DNA from: Hericium rajendrae
Taxonomy: Eukaryota; Basidiomycota; Agaricomycetes; Russulales; Hericiaceae
NCBI GenBank assembly: GCA_033439255.1
Contig: CM065882.1
Location: 558,001-622,000, forward strand
DNA length: 64,000 bases
Direction of reading: 5' to 3'
Positions within the stretch are counted from its first letter, which is position 1. Each line of letters starts with the position of its first letter. Of this stretch, positions 45,134 to 54,481 are shown one piece after another. The position numbers were made by a program, and so were the translations under genes. The notes beneath the pieces were generated by a model. The model saw only the letters and a list, made by a program, of their open reading frames with translations, searched no databases and had not been told where the DNA came from.

Positions 45134-48100
45134 TCACCCCCTCTCTAAGACGCACTTTCGCCTGGAGTGCATGATGAGCATGGACGGGGTCGAGGTAGAT
45201 GAGTCCATGAAGATTGGGAGCCTTGAGTGCATGCGGATGGCGGGTGTAGAAGTCGGTGATTGCACCATGGGCATTGGAAAGGGAGGTACGTGAAAGCCAC
45301 TGATTTTCCGAATCAGGGTAGCCTGCCCATTTGACGAGATATTCAATGCCGCATTTGTTCCGGGTGAGACGAGCATCGAGGACAGACTCAACTTCGTACT
45401 CTTCCTCGCCCTCCACAAGGTCAGGTGGTGGTGCAGGGAAGTTGGGACCATGAGCATCGGTTTCCTTGTAAGGGGACAACAGGGACATGTGGAACACCGG
45501 GTGGATACGCCAGGTGGGCGGTAGCTTTAGTCGATAAGAGACTGGGCCCAGTACGTCAGTGATTTCGAAAGGTCCCAGGCGTCGATCAGCAAGCTTAGCT
45601 TTGGGTCGCGTGGTTTTGATGTTCTTGCCATCGAGCCAGACCTTGTCACCAACCTGGAAGTGGATGGTGTCGTGCATATGGTCCTGGTTGTTGCGCTTCA
45701 TGAGATCAGCAGCTGTTTGAAGGCTGGCCTGGACCTCAGTGCGAAGTTGTTCGAGGTGGCGGAAACGATCCTCGACGGCGGGTGTAGACGATGTGGGGTT
45801 GACAGTGGGGATGGCAGTGGGAATATAGCCGAGGAGCATTTCAAACGGAGCTCGGTTAGTGGCGCTGTGGATACAGTGGTTGTGCGAGAACTCAGCATAA
45901 GGGAGCCATTGGACCCAATCATCCTGACGGTAGTTGCAGAAGGTACGAAGGAACTGCTCGAGTTCTTGATTGACGCGTTCTGACTCGCCGTCGGTCTGTG
46001 GATGATAGGCGGTGCTGAGGGAGGACTTGATACCAAGTTTGTCAAAGACGCCACGCATGACTTTGCCTGCATACTGTGGGCCACGATCAGAGATGAGGCG
46101 TTCCCAGAGGCCGTAGTTCCGATAAATCCTGTCAAAAAGGATGTCGACTGTGCCATCACTGGTAATGGTCTCTTTACAAGGAGTGAAGGAGACGTGCTTT
46201 GTAAAACGGTCGACGACCACATTGATGGAGTCATAGCCTTGGCATTCTGGGAGTTTGACGATGAAGTCCGAGGTAATGTCTTGGAAGGGATGGGTAGGGA
46301 TGGCATTGGGAATTGTTTCAACATGAGGGCGGTGATTTTGAACCTTGGTGGCCTGGCAGGTAGCACAGCCATCAACATAATCACGAACGAAGACAGACAT
46401 ACCGGGCCACCAGTAGTTACGACTGAGGAGCTCATAGGTCTTGTAGCGTCCTGGGTGACCAGCCATGGGGGTGTCATGATGCAGCTTGACGATGTCCCGA
46501 CGAAGGTCCTTGTCAGCAGGGATGTAGACTTTGCCACGAAAGAGGATGAGGCCATCCTCGTAGTTCCATTCTTGGAGGTTCTTGACGAGGGAGCGAGGAC
46601 CATTGTTCAGGATTACATCAAGGGCTTGAACAACCTCAATGTCCTTGGTCTTGGCATTGCGAATGCGTTGGCGAAGATCAGCATTGCCAATGGACTTGAC
46701 AGCAGCTGGACGTGTAGCACGGATCTGGAAGTACTTGGGGTCGAGGAGGACACGATCGGAGTTGTCGTCGTCCACCCCCTCTCTATGGTCAGGTCGTCTC
46801 GACATGGCATCTGGCCGGTGATGAATACCGGGTTTGTGGATCAGGGTGAAGTCGAAATGAGTGAGGAAGAGAGCCCAGCGAGCCTGACGACGACTCAGCT
46901 TTTGGGCAGACTTGAAGTATTCCAGGTTCTTATGGTCGGTCCAGATCTCCACAGTATGGGGAGAACCTTCCAGGTAGTGGCGCCAGGCTTCGAGGGCATG
47001 GATGATGGCCAGGAGTTCCTTGTCATAGATGTCGTAGTTGCGTTCGGGGGCAGTGAAGGCCTTGGAGATGTAAGCAACAGGATGCCATTGCTCGTCCTCT
47101 CCGCGCTGGGATAGGATACCTCCTGTGGCATAGTCTGAGGCATCGACCTCAACCAGGTAGGGTTTGGACGGGTCAGGCATGATAAGGACTGGGGACGAGG
47201 TGAACGCAGCTTTAAGAGCCTCAAAGGCATGTTGACATTCAGCAGACCAGGCCCAAGGATGGTCTTTCTTGGTAAGGTCAAACATGGGACGAGCGACTTT
47301 GGAGAAGTCCTGGATAAAGCGTCGATAGAAGTTGCCAAAGCCAACAAAGGACTGGACGTCCTTGACGTTACGAGGGGCAGGCCATTCAGCAATGCCTGCA
47401 ACCTTGACGGGGTCCATGGCGAGCGTGTTATGGGAGACGATGAGACCGAGGAACTCAACTGAGGGCTGCTCGAATGAGCACTTCTCTGGTTTGAGGAAGA
47501 GGTCATTGTCCTGGAGGCGTTGGAGGACCTTGCGCACAAGGTCGCGATGTTCTTCGAGGGTTTCGGTGAAAATGAGGATATCGTCCATGTAGATGACGAC
47601 TTTGCCCGTATCGATGAGATCCTTGAAAAGTTCATTCATCATTCCTTGGAACGTGGCAGGGGAGTTGGTAAGACCAAAAAACATCACCAGGGGTTCAAAG
47701 AGACCGCGGTTGGTTTTGAAGGCGGCTTTCCATTCATCGCCCTCCTTGATGCGAACGTTGTTGTAACCCCAACGAACGTCCATTTTGGAGAAGACTTTGG
47801 CACCCTTGAGCTTGTCAACGAGTTCAGAGATGAGGGGCAGGGGATATTCATTCTTGATGGTGCCTTTGTTGAGGGTGCGATAGTCCTGGACGGGGCGTAG
47901 TTTTCCATCTTTTTTCTTGATAAAGAAGAAGGGACTCGCCATAGGGGATTTGGAAGGACGGATGTAGCCTTTCTTGACCTGGTCATCAAGGAATGAATCG
48001 AGGTCCTCCTGCTCAGTAGGAGCCATGGGATAGACCTTGCATGAACGGGGTTCAAAACCATCTTTCAGGTCAATGGCGTGATCCCAAGGGCGACGTTCGG

Positions 48101-49145
48101 GGAGGCGATGGGAGGATTCCTCATCGAAGACAGGTTGGAAATCCTGATACTGAGGGGGAACCATCTCAGCAAAGGACTTCTCTGCAACATGAGTGGCCAC
48201 ACGCTCTGCCAATTTCTGAGCATTGGTGAAAGAGCGACGGATACGGATGGTGTGTTGATAGTCGGGGTCGTCATCTGGTGGGGGTGGTGTGTCCCAGTCA
48301 GGGAGAACACCAGCTAGACGAAGGCCCTCTTCAACCCAGTCATCATCGACATTGGGTCGGGGGTCATCGTCCTCAGTGAATAGATGTGCAGGGACTTTGG
48401 ACAGGTGGATGCGGCGAAGGCGGACACCTTGGACTCGGCGAGCGGGGATCACGTATTTGGGAAGTGGAGCAGCGACAAATGGTGGGGGCAGTGGGAGCAA
48501 TGGAGGGGAGCAAGGTGGGGGAAGCAGTACTGCAGCAGCGCTGAGGACTGGTGGACGAGGGGCTGAGTGGCGGCGTTCAGTGCGAGTGGACAGGTTCTTG
48601 ACCGGGGGTTTATTCAGAGTGCAAGAGGGAGGGCAGCGAGTCATGTCGACACGACGAGAGACCCAATCAATTTCAGGGTTGTGTTCCTGTAACCAATCGG
48701 TCCCAAGGATAATGTCGTAGTCGCCAATGTCAACGAGATAGAACTCAGCTGTCTCCTCATGGAAGGACGTCGAGTCCTTGGCGTAAATGCGGATGTTCTG
48801 GTTGACTGAATAGCGAACCCAGCCCATGATGTTTTCGGAGTTGTCCACATTGTGAACGGGAAAGGGTTTAGGGAGTTTCTTGAGGGGGAACTGGTGTTTC
48901 TTGGCAAACTCGGGGTGCATAATGATGCCTTCTGCACCACTATCGAGAAGTGCCTCAGCGTCGATTTGTTTCTTGATCGGGGCAGTGATAATCTTGGCCT
49001 GGAGCGTAATGGACGGTGTCTGACGGTTGGGCGTGATAGCAGACATGCGCAAAGACGATGGATACGATTGCTCACAGGGGTCGGATAGTACAGAGAAGCG
49101 ATTCGATGGATCAAAGAAATGTTTCTTGCCACCCACGGACGACAC
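45030..49145 (-). CDS. Ty3/gypsy Pol polyprotein with chromodomain
   Basis: This frame encodes 1,371 aa and no stop. The aspartic protease has its active site at residue 68 (ALLDSGAEG). The reverse transcriptase has FSKMDVRWGYN and YMDD at 519-522. RNase H follows (VEVDASDYATG, about 666-676). The integrase zinc finger (HHDTPMAGHPGRY with later CATCQATK) and catalytic core (SDFIVKLPECQGYDS, LISDRGPQYAG, HPQTDGESERVNQELEQFLR) come next. A C-terminal chromodomain (YEVESVLDARL, YLVKWAGYP, NQWLS) places it in the chromoviruses. The frame is the same as gag, separated by one TAA. It ends inside the 3' LTR. All catalytic motifs look intact. Confidence 0.95.
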   Translation of the reverse strand: MSSVGGKKHFFDPSNRFSVLSDPCEQSYPSSLRMSAITPNRQTPSITLQAKIITAPIKKQIDAEALLDSGAEGIIMHPEFAKKHQFPLKKLPKPFPVHNVDNSENIMGWVRYSVNQNIRIYAKDSTSFHEETAEFYLVDIGDYDIILGTDWLQEHNPEIDWVSRRVDMTRCPPSCTLNKPPVKNLSTRTERRHSAPRPPVLSAAAVLLPPPCSPPLLPLPPPFVAAPLPKYVIPARRVQGVRLRRIHLSKVPAHLFTEDDDPRPNVDDDWVEEGLRLAGVLPDWDTPPPPDDDPDYQHTIRIRRSFTNAQKLAERVATHVAEKSFAEMVPPQYQDFQPVFDEESSHRLPERRPWDHAIDLKDGFEPRSCKVYPMAPTEQEDLDSFLDDQVKKGYIRPSKSPMASPFFFIKKKDGKLRPVQDYRTLNKGTIKNEYPLPLISELVDKLKGAKVFSKMDVRWGYNNVRIKEGDEWKAAFKTNRGLFEPLVMFFGLTNSPATFQGMMNELFKDLIDTGKVVIYMDDILIFTETLEEHRDLVRKVLQRLQDNDLFLKPEKCSFEQPSVEFLGLIVSHNTLAMDPVKVAGIAEWPAPRNVKDVQSFVGFGNFYRRFIQDFSKVARPMFDLTKKDHPWAWSAECQHAFEALKAAFTSSPVLIMPDPSKPYLVEVDASDYATGGILSQRGEDEQWHPVAYISKAFTAPERNYDIYDKELLAIIHALEAWRHYLEGSPHTVEIWTDHKNLEYFKSAQKLSRRQARWALFLTHFDFTLIHKPGIHHRPDAMSRRPDHREGVDDDNSDRVLLDPKYFQIRATRPAAVKSIGNADLRQRIRNAKTKDIEVVQALDVILNNGPRSLVKNLQEWNYEDGLILFRGKVYIPADKDLRRDIVKLHHDTPMAGHPGRYKTYELLSRNYWWPGMSVFVRDYVDGCATCQATKVQNHRPHVETIPNAIPTHPFQDITSDFIVKLPECQGYDSINVVVDRFTKHVSFTPCKETITSDGTVDILFDRIYRNYGLWERLISDRGPQYAGKVMRGVFDKLGIKSSLSTAYHPQTDGESERVNQELEQFLRTFCNYRQDDWVQWLPYAEFSHNHCIHSATNRAPFEMLLGYIPTAIPTVNPTSSTPAVEDRFRHLEQLRTEVQASLQTAADLMKRNNQDHMHDTIHFQVGDKVWLDGKNIKTTRPKAKLADRRLGPFEITDVLGPVSYRLKLPPTWRIHPVFHMSLLSPYKETDAHGPNFPAPPPDLVEGEEEYEVESVLDARLTRNKCGIEYLVKWAGYPDSENQWLSRTSLSNAHGAITDFYTRHPHALKAPNLHGLIYLDPVHAHHALQAKVRLREGVMSRIAPFLSAFFSAIKASRWSCAPAAPSHVHFLT
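45134..45147 (-). other. Polypurine tract
   Basis: The purine run AGAGAGGGGGTGA on the minus strand lies directly before the 3' LTR, the expected primer site for plus-strand DNA synthesis. Confidence 0.8.
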
Positions 49146-49148
49146 GCT

Positions 49149-50396
49149 TTAAAAACCCTCAACCATATCCTTTAATGCAGCCTTTGCCTCTTCCCTCTCT
49201 TCCTCGCTCAAGTCCTTCAACTGCGACGATAAGTCGGCGATGGACCTGTTGATGGCGGGGACAGCGAGGGTGGCGGCTGCATCTTCTGGAGCTACTCCCG
49301 GGGCAGAGCCGGTTTCTAGCGCTCGGACACGAGGGATTGGGGCACGGGGGTTGGAGTCGGCATTGAGGGGGCAGTCGCAGAAGCCATGGCCCTTCTGGCG
49401 GCAGCGGAAGCAACCGCCCTCACGCCTGAGGCGCTCGCGGTCAGGCTCCGAGAGTTTGGGCAGTGGGGCACCTGTGGCAGCAACTGTGCGGGATCGGCCA
49501 GTAGATGTGGACTGAGGGGAGCGAGTGCTCACCGGGGTGCGCCCAGTTGTAGGGCGGGGACTCTGGAACCGGGTGCGCATGAGGTAGGCAGCATTCCTGT
49601 CACGGGCCCTTGCCTTCCACTCAGCCAGGGTGGTGGGCGTGGGGTAGCTGCACTGGCAATCATCCCGCAGGGCGCTGTTGAGGCCATGCAGGAACCAATC
49701 GATCAGGGCCACATCATTGTAGCCGGTGCGAGGAGCGAAGGACTCGAACTCAGTGATGTAGTCGACTACCGGGCGCGTACCCATCTGGAGGGTCTGGATG
49801 GCATGGGAGGCGTCCTTGGAGTCGTCAAGGGGGGAGAAGTCCAAATTGAAGCGAGTTCGAAGGGCAGCAAGGTTGGCGTAGCGAGGGACATGAGCTGGAG
49901 ATGTGTTTGCAGCCACGAGATCGTCATCCTCAAGGATCTCCTCGACATGCTGGGTGGCCCACTGGCCGGCAATAGGGCCCTGGCAGAGGTCGAGGAAGAG
50001 GGAGATCTGGGCGGTATCATCTTTATACCGGGCAGAGTTGGCACGAAGGAATAAGCGAATACGCAACTGGAACTCCTTGGACTTGGAACGATCTCCCTCA
50101 AAGGGAGCAGGTTTGATGCCGATCTCGGGGTTGGACATGTCGTCGGGCGGCTGAACAGGGGGAGCTGTGGTGATGATTGATTTGACGTTGACGGTGGATG
50201 TCGATGCAACAGCGGCAACGGGTGGAGCAGGTGAGGGGACTGGTACTGGGGTAGGCGTCGAAACAGGTGGTGGTAGTGGGGCCCGAAGGGTATCGAGGCG
50301 GGTAGCTTGTTGCTGAGCGAGATTCTCTATAACTGCCTGAGAGAGTGCAAGTTCTGCAGTGGTTAAGAAGAGGGTACTGGCCTGCCAAAACCACAA
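49149..50396 (-). CDS. Ty3/gypsy Gag
   Basis: The gag frame is open from about 50820 to the TAA at 49149-49151. The first in-frame ATG is at 50138 (MSNPEIGIKPAPFEGDRSK), which resembles a usual Gag start and leaves 329 aa. The stretch upstream of it is also open and acidic/Pro-rich, but has no in-frame ATG. The capsid-like part (FEGDRSKSKEFQLRIRLFL, QGPIAGQWA) is followed by a linker and a zinc knuckle CFRCRQKGHGFCDC (C-x2-C-x4-H-x4-C). Gag packages the element RNA. Pol follows in the same frame after a single TAA. Confidence 0.85.
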   Translation of the reverse strand: MWFWQASTLFLTTAELALSQAVIENLAQQQATRLDTLRAPLPPPVSTPTPVPVPSPAPPVAAVASTSTVNVKSIITTAPPVQPPDDMSNPEIGIKPAPFEGDRSKSKEFQLRIRLFLRANSARYKDDTAQISLFLDLCQGPIAGQWATQHVEEILEDDDLVAANTSPAHVPRYANLAALRTRFNLDFSPLDDSKDASHAIQTLQMGTRPVVDYITEFESFAPRTGYNDVALIDWFLHGLNSALRDDCQCSYPTPTTLAEWKARARDRNAAYLMRTRFQSPRPTTGRTPVSTRSPQSTSTGRSRTVAATGAPLPKLSEPDRERLRREGGCFRCRQKGHGFCDCPLNADSNPRAPIPRVRALETGSAPGVAPEDAAATLAVPAINRSIADLSSQLKDLSEEEREEAKAALKDMVEGF

Positions 50397-51365
50397 GTCA
50401 CTTTCTTCTACGAGGCTGGGTCTCCAACTGACTACAAGCCGATTGGTGTCGGAGCGGTATGCGTAGTAGTTGTTGGTTACCGGGTTGAAGGTAATACCTG
50501 GGGGAACAACAAGTGGTGTGGTGCGAGCAGGGGGAGAATCTGCACTAGGAAGGGTGACGGTGGGAAGTGGTGGGGTAGCGGGGTGTTGGCGGCGGTGTTC
50601 TGTGGCTGCGACGTCGAAGTCGTTAAGCTCGAGGTCTGCCTGGTCATCACGATCAGCGAAGTACCACTGTGCGGGACCGTCCTCGTCCTCGTCCGGAGTG
50701 ACGAAGTCTATTCGAACGATGCCAGAAAGGGTGTAGATGAAGTATTCGTCGAGCGAGGCAAAGACGCCAAGTGGGTATGGTTCTGTGGTCTGGAAACGGG
50801 GGTCGGTGGGATCAATGGTGAGGTCTAGAGGAAGTCAGCCGCGACTGGGCGACGACCAAGAGCACGAGGGTACAGGGGGTCCGAGTACGGGGTTCTGAGG
50901 AATCGGTGGCCGAGGCGTTCTCTGGCCCACACAGGCTCAGGCGAGGGTTCGGGGGTGAAGAGACCTAGTGTGCAAAAGGGGAACGAGGTCGATGGTAGGA
51001 TACTTGCAGGGGATCCTCGGTTGGGTTGGCGACAGTGGTAAGCGATGTTCGAGGCGCCGAACGTGAATTCTTGCAAGTCGACGTCAAAGGAAACTCGAAT
51101 TCGAAGGTATAAGGCAATGGAGATAGCACCTGCACGTGGTTTCCACGACCTCAATCGAAACCAAACTCCTTCGGCTTCCCAACGCTTCACAGCACAATAG
51201 CGGAGGAGGGGGATGAGTGCACTGCCCTCGATGGTGTTGGCGATGAGAAAGGGGAGATGAGGTTGATGGAATGGATGTCGAGATTCGGTGAAGATGTCGG
51301 CGGTGAAGGGTTCAAAGAAGAAAGGTATGATGGGCGATAGTAGGGAGGTGAGGCGGGTGTATGAG
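50397..51365 (-). other. Chromovirus 5' leader, nearly free of AUG
   Basis: This is the region between the PBS and gag. On the sense strand it has no ATG apart from one out-of-frame ATG at 50645-50647. An ATG-less open stretch (51190-50825) ends ARERLGHRFLRTP..AADFL. A CTGAC..CTCTAG acceptor-like site follows at its end, so spliced or non-AUG coding of a longer Gag is possible but unproven. Confidence 0.6.
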
Positions 51366-51377
51366 AGATTGTCCAGG
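51366..51377 (-). other. Self-complementary primer binding site
   Basis: On the sense strand the sequence just inside the 5' LTR reads CC then TGGACAATCT. The reverse complement AGATTGTCCA occurs within the LTR at 51503-51512, about 32 nt after a TTATAG box. This is the arrangement of Tf1/sushi elements, which prime from the folded 5' end of their own RNA rather than from a tRNA. Confidence 0.75.
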
Positions 51378-51800
51378 TGTCAAGACTCGGTCGTAGACAG
51401 CAGAGAACCACCCAAGTCACCAGCGATGATGGGAGCGAGAGAGCAGAGAGCGACTAGTAGCGCAGTGACCTGTATTGGAGGTACAGTACGGTACAGACGA
51501 AATGGACAATCTAGGGAAATAGGCGAGCGACAGGGAGCCTATAAGTACTGGGACGACAATGGGAAAAGAACAATGGACACCATAACGGGTCAAACAATAG
51601 AGTGAGAACAATGGTGGCCAAAAGGAGAACAATGGGAGGGAGAACAATAGGATGTCCCAAAGGGGAACAAGGGCATGGGTGAAGGATAGCCCCAGGTCAT
51701 GTGAGGAAGTGAACATGTGATGGGGCTGCTGGAGCACATGACCAACGCGATGCCTTGATGGCAGAGAAGAAGGCGGAGAGAAATGGAGCGATCCGTGACA
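51378..51800 (-). repeat. 5' LTR of the Ty3 element
   Basis: This is a 423-bp LTR with TG..CA ends. On the sense strand a CTTATAGG box (51545-51538) lies about 32 nt before AGATTGTCCA (51512-51503), the likely transcription start and self-primer. The CAATG duplication follows at 51801-51805. Confidence 0.95.
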
Positions 51801-51805
51801 CAATG

Positions 51806-54129
51806 TAAGACAGCCGCCACGGCAGAAGCCGAAGGGCGGGGAAGTAGCTAGCAGGGGGAATTTTGTCAGAAGGAGTTATGATAAGGGAGAGGCCCAAAGG
51901 CGATAAAAGATGGAGCCCGTACCATAAGATGGAGGCAGGGCAGTTTAGCCTATGGTCCGGCAAGCGGTGGTAATGCTTGTCAGGCCTTGTCGGTGGGGAC
52001 TCTTTGTCCAGGCCCGAGGACATGGGTGGTTTAGGCCGTGACAGCCTGAGGCATGGGCGCGGGCAAGCTCAAAAAGGGCGTCGTCGGTGTGGTCCGTCAC
52101 TTACTTGGGTAAACGAGGGAGGGGCGGGTGGAGAGGGTCGTATGGCAGAGGATGGGAAGAGGGCATATGCCGGAAGATGGAGAAAAAAGTCGTATGGCAA
52201 GAGATGACAAACAGGAGGGGTTCAGTAGATTAGCAGCACGGTATGCGGTGGGAGACGGAGTTCCAGGTAGTGGTGATGGTGGTATGGAGAGCATGGGTAG
52301 CAGAGTCGCAGCGATGGAAGGGGCCGGTAAGTGCCGAGGAATACACGTCGTAGCAGCAAGGGTTAGGGGTTCTCGGAAAGTGCCGAGGCAGCAAAGCGGC
52401 CGGAGGAGGAGAGCGGGCAAGAGGCAAAGGAGAAAGCATTCAACTGGGATGGTTTAAGAAGCCTGGTAAAAGTCTGGAGCGGTCCTAAGTGATATTGGCA
52501 GGAAATGAGGGGGACGCGGGGCCTTTTCAGCGGAGTTTGGAACTAAGCGAGTGTGGTTATATTAGGGGAGATGGTGGGCATTTAAGTCTGTATCCAACCA
52601 GTACAATCATTCCCCTATGGCATCTACTTGGTCAAACTATGGCAACAGCGGCATTCCATATCATCTTCCTGCAGTCGGCAATTTTTCAACCATCCATTTT
52701 AAAAATACCAACGATCGTTACTATCAGAATGTACTAGAGGCGGCAAACAAGGTCAAGTTGGTGAGGGGGGTGGGTCTACCTTGCAGCATCGAGCAGTTGG
52801 CAGTCAGTCCCGAAGGAGGAGGCTGGGTAGTGGTTAGGCCAAGTCTGCTACGGCTCAGCGTTGGGCAGGTGATAGGGTGGGAGGTGGGGAACGCACATCG
52901 CACCCGGTGGACCGTCGTTTTGCTGGCCGAGGACTTTTTTACAGACGAGTACGTTCGGTTCACCGCTCGGGGGGTAGCTGACCCATGGGACATCACGTAC
53001 CATATCGCTGTGTGGTGCCCGATTGCTTGGGCATACATCCACGACCTGCCGAAGCCGATGGCGTCAATCGGCTTCATGTCCTACGGGATGTCGATCAGCA
53101 GCGGCGGGTCAGACGGCGACTACCCAGTTTTGGGGAGGTCATCTATAGTTGCGACGGATGGGTCAGGGAGCGAGGGTTGCAGGGGGCCGAGTTTCCTGAC
53201 CGTGAGTGCCAGCTCTTCTGAGGTTGGCGGCGTTGGCAGCACCGCCGCCACCGGGACGGACTCGAGTGAGCGCGGGGCTCGCGATGCGAGGGGCGTTATG
53301 GGGCGGGTATGGAAGGTCCTGAAGCGCGGGCTGCTGGGATTGTAAGGTGAGCTGATAGTCTTCGTACCTGACCTAAGGTTGACATGTATTTCGACAATCG
53401 ATGGGACAGGCCGCGCGCATTGGGGAGCATTTGTTTTTCGGGAAGGGGAGGAGCTTATTTGGGACGTGTTAGGTGCGCATCTTGTTGGCGCGGTCAGCTG
53501 ACAAGGGTGGATGACTAATATGGCTTATGCAGGGCGGGTCTGAGCAGAGCCGGGCTAGGGCAGAGGGTTGGGGTGTCGGGCCCGGTGTCAGGATTGGTGA
53601 AGGCGCATGGTCGTCGCTTCCGTGTTTATTCCATTACTGTCCTTACGTGCTCATCGTGTCGCTAGTGTTCTGTTTGTTCTGTTCAATGCCATTGTTTTGG
53701 GCGAACGCGGTCCGATATAAGGCGATATAGACCGGAATTTGGAAGCTGGTCGAGGGGGGCCCCATGATGGAGACGGTGCGGTATAAGGGCGCTGGCTAGC
53801 GGGTGCGCGATCGTGCATCTAGGGACATGCTCAAGTTCAGGTCAGAGACAGTTGCGCACAAGTTGGGATGGCTTTCGGTCAGGTGAAGAGGTTCAGTTGT
53901 GAATCATAAATCGTCATTTTTATTTGCGATATGTGGGGCATACCGGTGAGCAACCCAGGAGGAGGTCATCGCGGCAGCGCGGGGGGGTACCAGATGGTGT
54001 TCTGTGAGGGGACTGTGCTCGCCAGTCAACGGCAAAGCCGTCCTGTACGATAATCGCCCCTCATCCTTGCCCAGCGGGTTAGGCGTGGGAAACTCGACCA
54101 TTGTTGTGGTACGAGATCAAGGAGCCCCT
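51806..54129 (-). other. 5' part of the LINE composite
   Basis: This 2.3-kb stretch is upstream of the LINE ORF1 and inside the 15-bp duplications. On the minus strand the only sizeable ATG ORF near the 5' end is 54101-53904 (65 aa, MVEFPTPNPLGKDEG). The plus strand carries the 242-aa ORF at 52617-53345. No other domain is recognised. Confidence 0.55.
52617..53345 (+). CDS. Hypothetical protein inside the LINE 5' region
   Basis: This 242-aa ORF has an ATG start, opposite in sense to the LINE. The N-terminal half looks ordered (STWSNYGNSGIPYHL, LEAANKVKLVRGVGLPCSIE, RWTVVLLAEDFFTDEYVRFT, WCPIAWAYIHDLP). The C-terminal third is Ser/Gly-rich with a final basic stretch. I see no signal peptide or catalytic motif, and I do not recognise the family. 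It could be a captured host gene, a gene of another element or a chance ORF. Confidence 0.4.
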   Translation: MASTWSNYGNSGIPYHLPAVGNFSTIHFKNTNDRYYQNVLEAANKVKLVRGVGLPCSIEQLAVSPEGGGWVVVRPSLLRLSVGQVIGWEVGNAHRTRWTVVLLAEDFFTDEYVRFTARGVADPWDITYHIAVWCPIAWAYIHDLPKPMASIGFMSYGMSISSGGSDGDYPVLGRSSIVATDGSGSEGCRGPSFLTVSASSSEVGGVGSTAATGTDSSERGARDARGVMGRVWKVLKRGLLGL

Positions 54130-54144
54130 CGAAATACTGGTCTT
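54130..54144. repeat. Right target-site duplication of the LINE composite
   Basis: The second copy of CGAAATACTGGTCTT marks the 5' end of the LINE insertion, about 340 bp upstream of the next F-box-like gene. Confidence 0.92.
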
Positions 54145-54481
54145 CATATCGAAGCATTGACATATCCCGTTGATATTTGCCAGCGTTGGCCTTGATCGGA
54201 TCCTCAGGAAGCCCACAAGCAGACGTCTCATTCTGTCGTGGATTCTACATACTATTGTACGAGTTGTTTTGGTGACCCATCATGGCACGGTTCTTACAGC
54301 TGTTCCTGGGATTGATCATCGGTTTTCAGATCCGGAACCGTTCGGCAGCCCAAAGCCTACCGTAGTACCAGTGATATAAGATTACCTCCCCCCAATTCTA
54401 GTTGTAGAGGGACAAAGAGGGACAAAGGGAGGGAAGCTTGATTTCAAGGTTTGTCTGTGGATTGAATTGAAATATTATTGA
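54145..54481. other. Intergenic promoter region
   Basis: This lies between the LINE target site and the F-box-like gene. It contains an AGAGGGACAAAGAGGGACAA direct repeat (about 54405-54425) but no gene. Confidence 0.5.

Larger units (their letters stand above)
44711..51800 (-). mobile_element. Ty3/gypsy chromovirus, full length
   Basis: This 7,090-bp element is on the minus strand, bounded by two 423-bp LTRs and a CAATG duplication. The order on the sense strand is 5' LTR, self-priming PBS, long leader, gag (zinc knuckle), TAA, pol (protease, RT, RNase H, integrase, chromodomain), polypurine tract, 3' LTR. It inserted 97 bp upstream of the LINE ORF1 ATG, so it is younger than the LINE. The single LTR difference I noted indicates a recent insertion. 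Confidence 0.95.
36639..54129 (-). mobile_element. Tad1-like LINE composite with nested LTR element
   Basis: This is everything between the two 15-bp duplications, 17,491 bp. Removing the nested Ty3 element (7,090 bp) and its 5-bp duplication leaves about 10.4 kb. From 3' to 5' on the minus strand it holds the poly(A) tail, ORF2 (36865-41868), an internal poly(A) tract (42351-42363), a gag-like ORF1 (42680-44613), the Ty3 insertion point at 44710, and a 2.3-kb 5' part (51806-54129). At about 10.4 kb it is long for a Tad1-clade LINE of roughly 7 kb. It may therefore be a chimera of two RNAs. Confidence 0.8.

Noticed and set aside
46002-47114. 370-aa open frame on the plus strand
   Set aside because: It lies antisense to the pol RT/RNase H region with no domain content; an open shadow of the coding strand.
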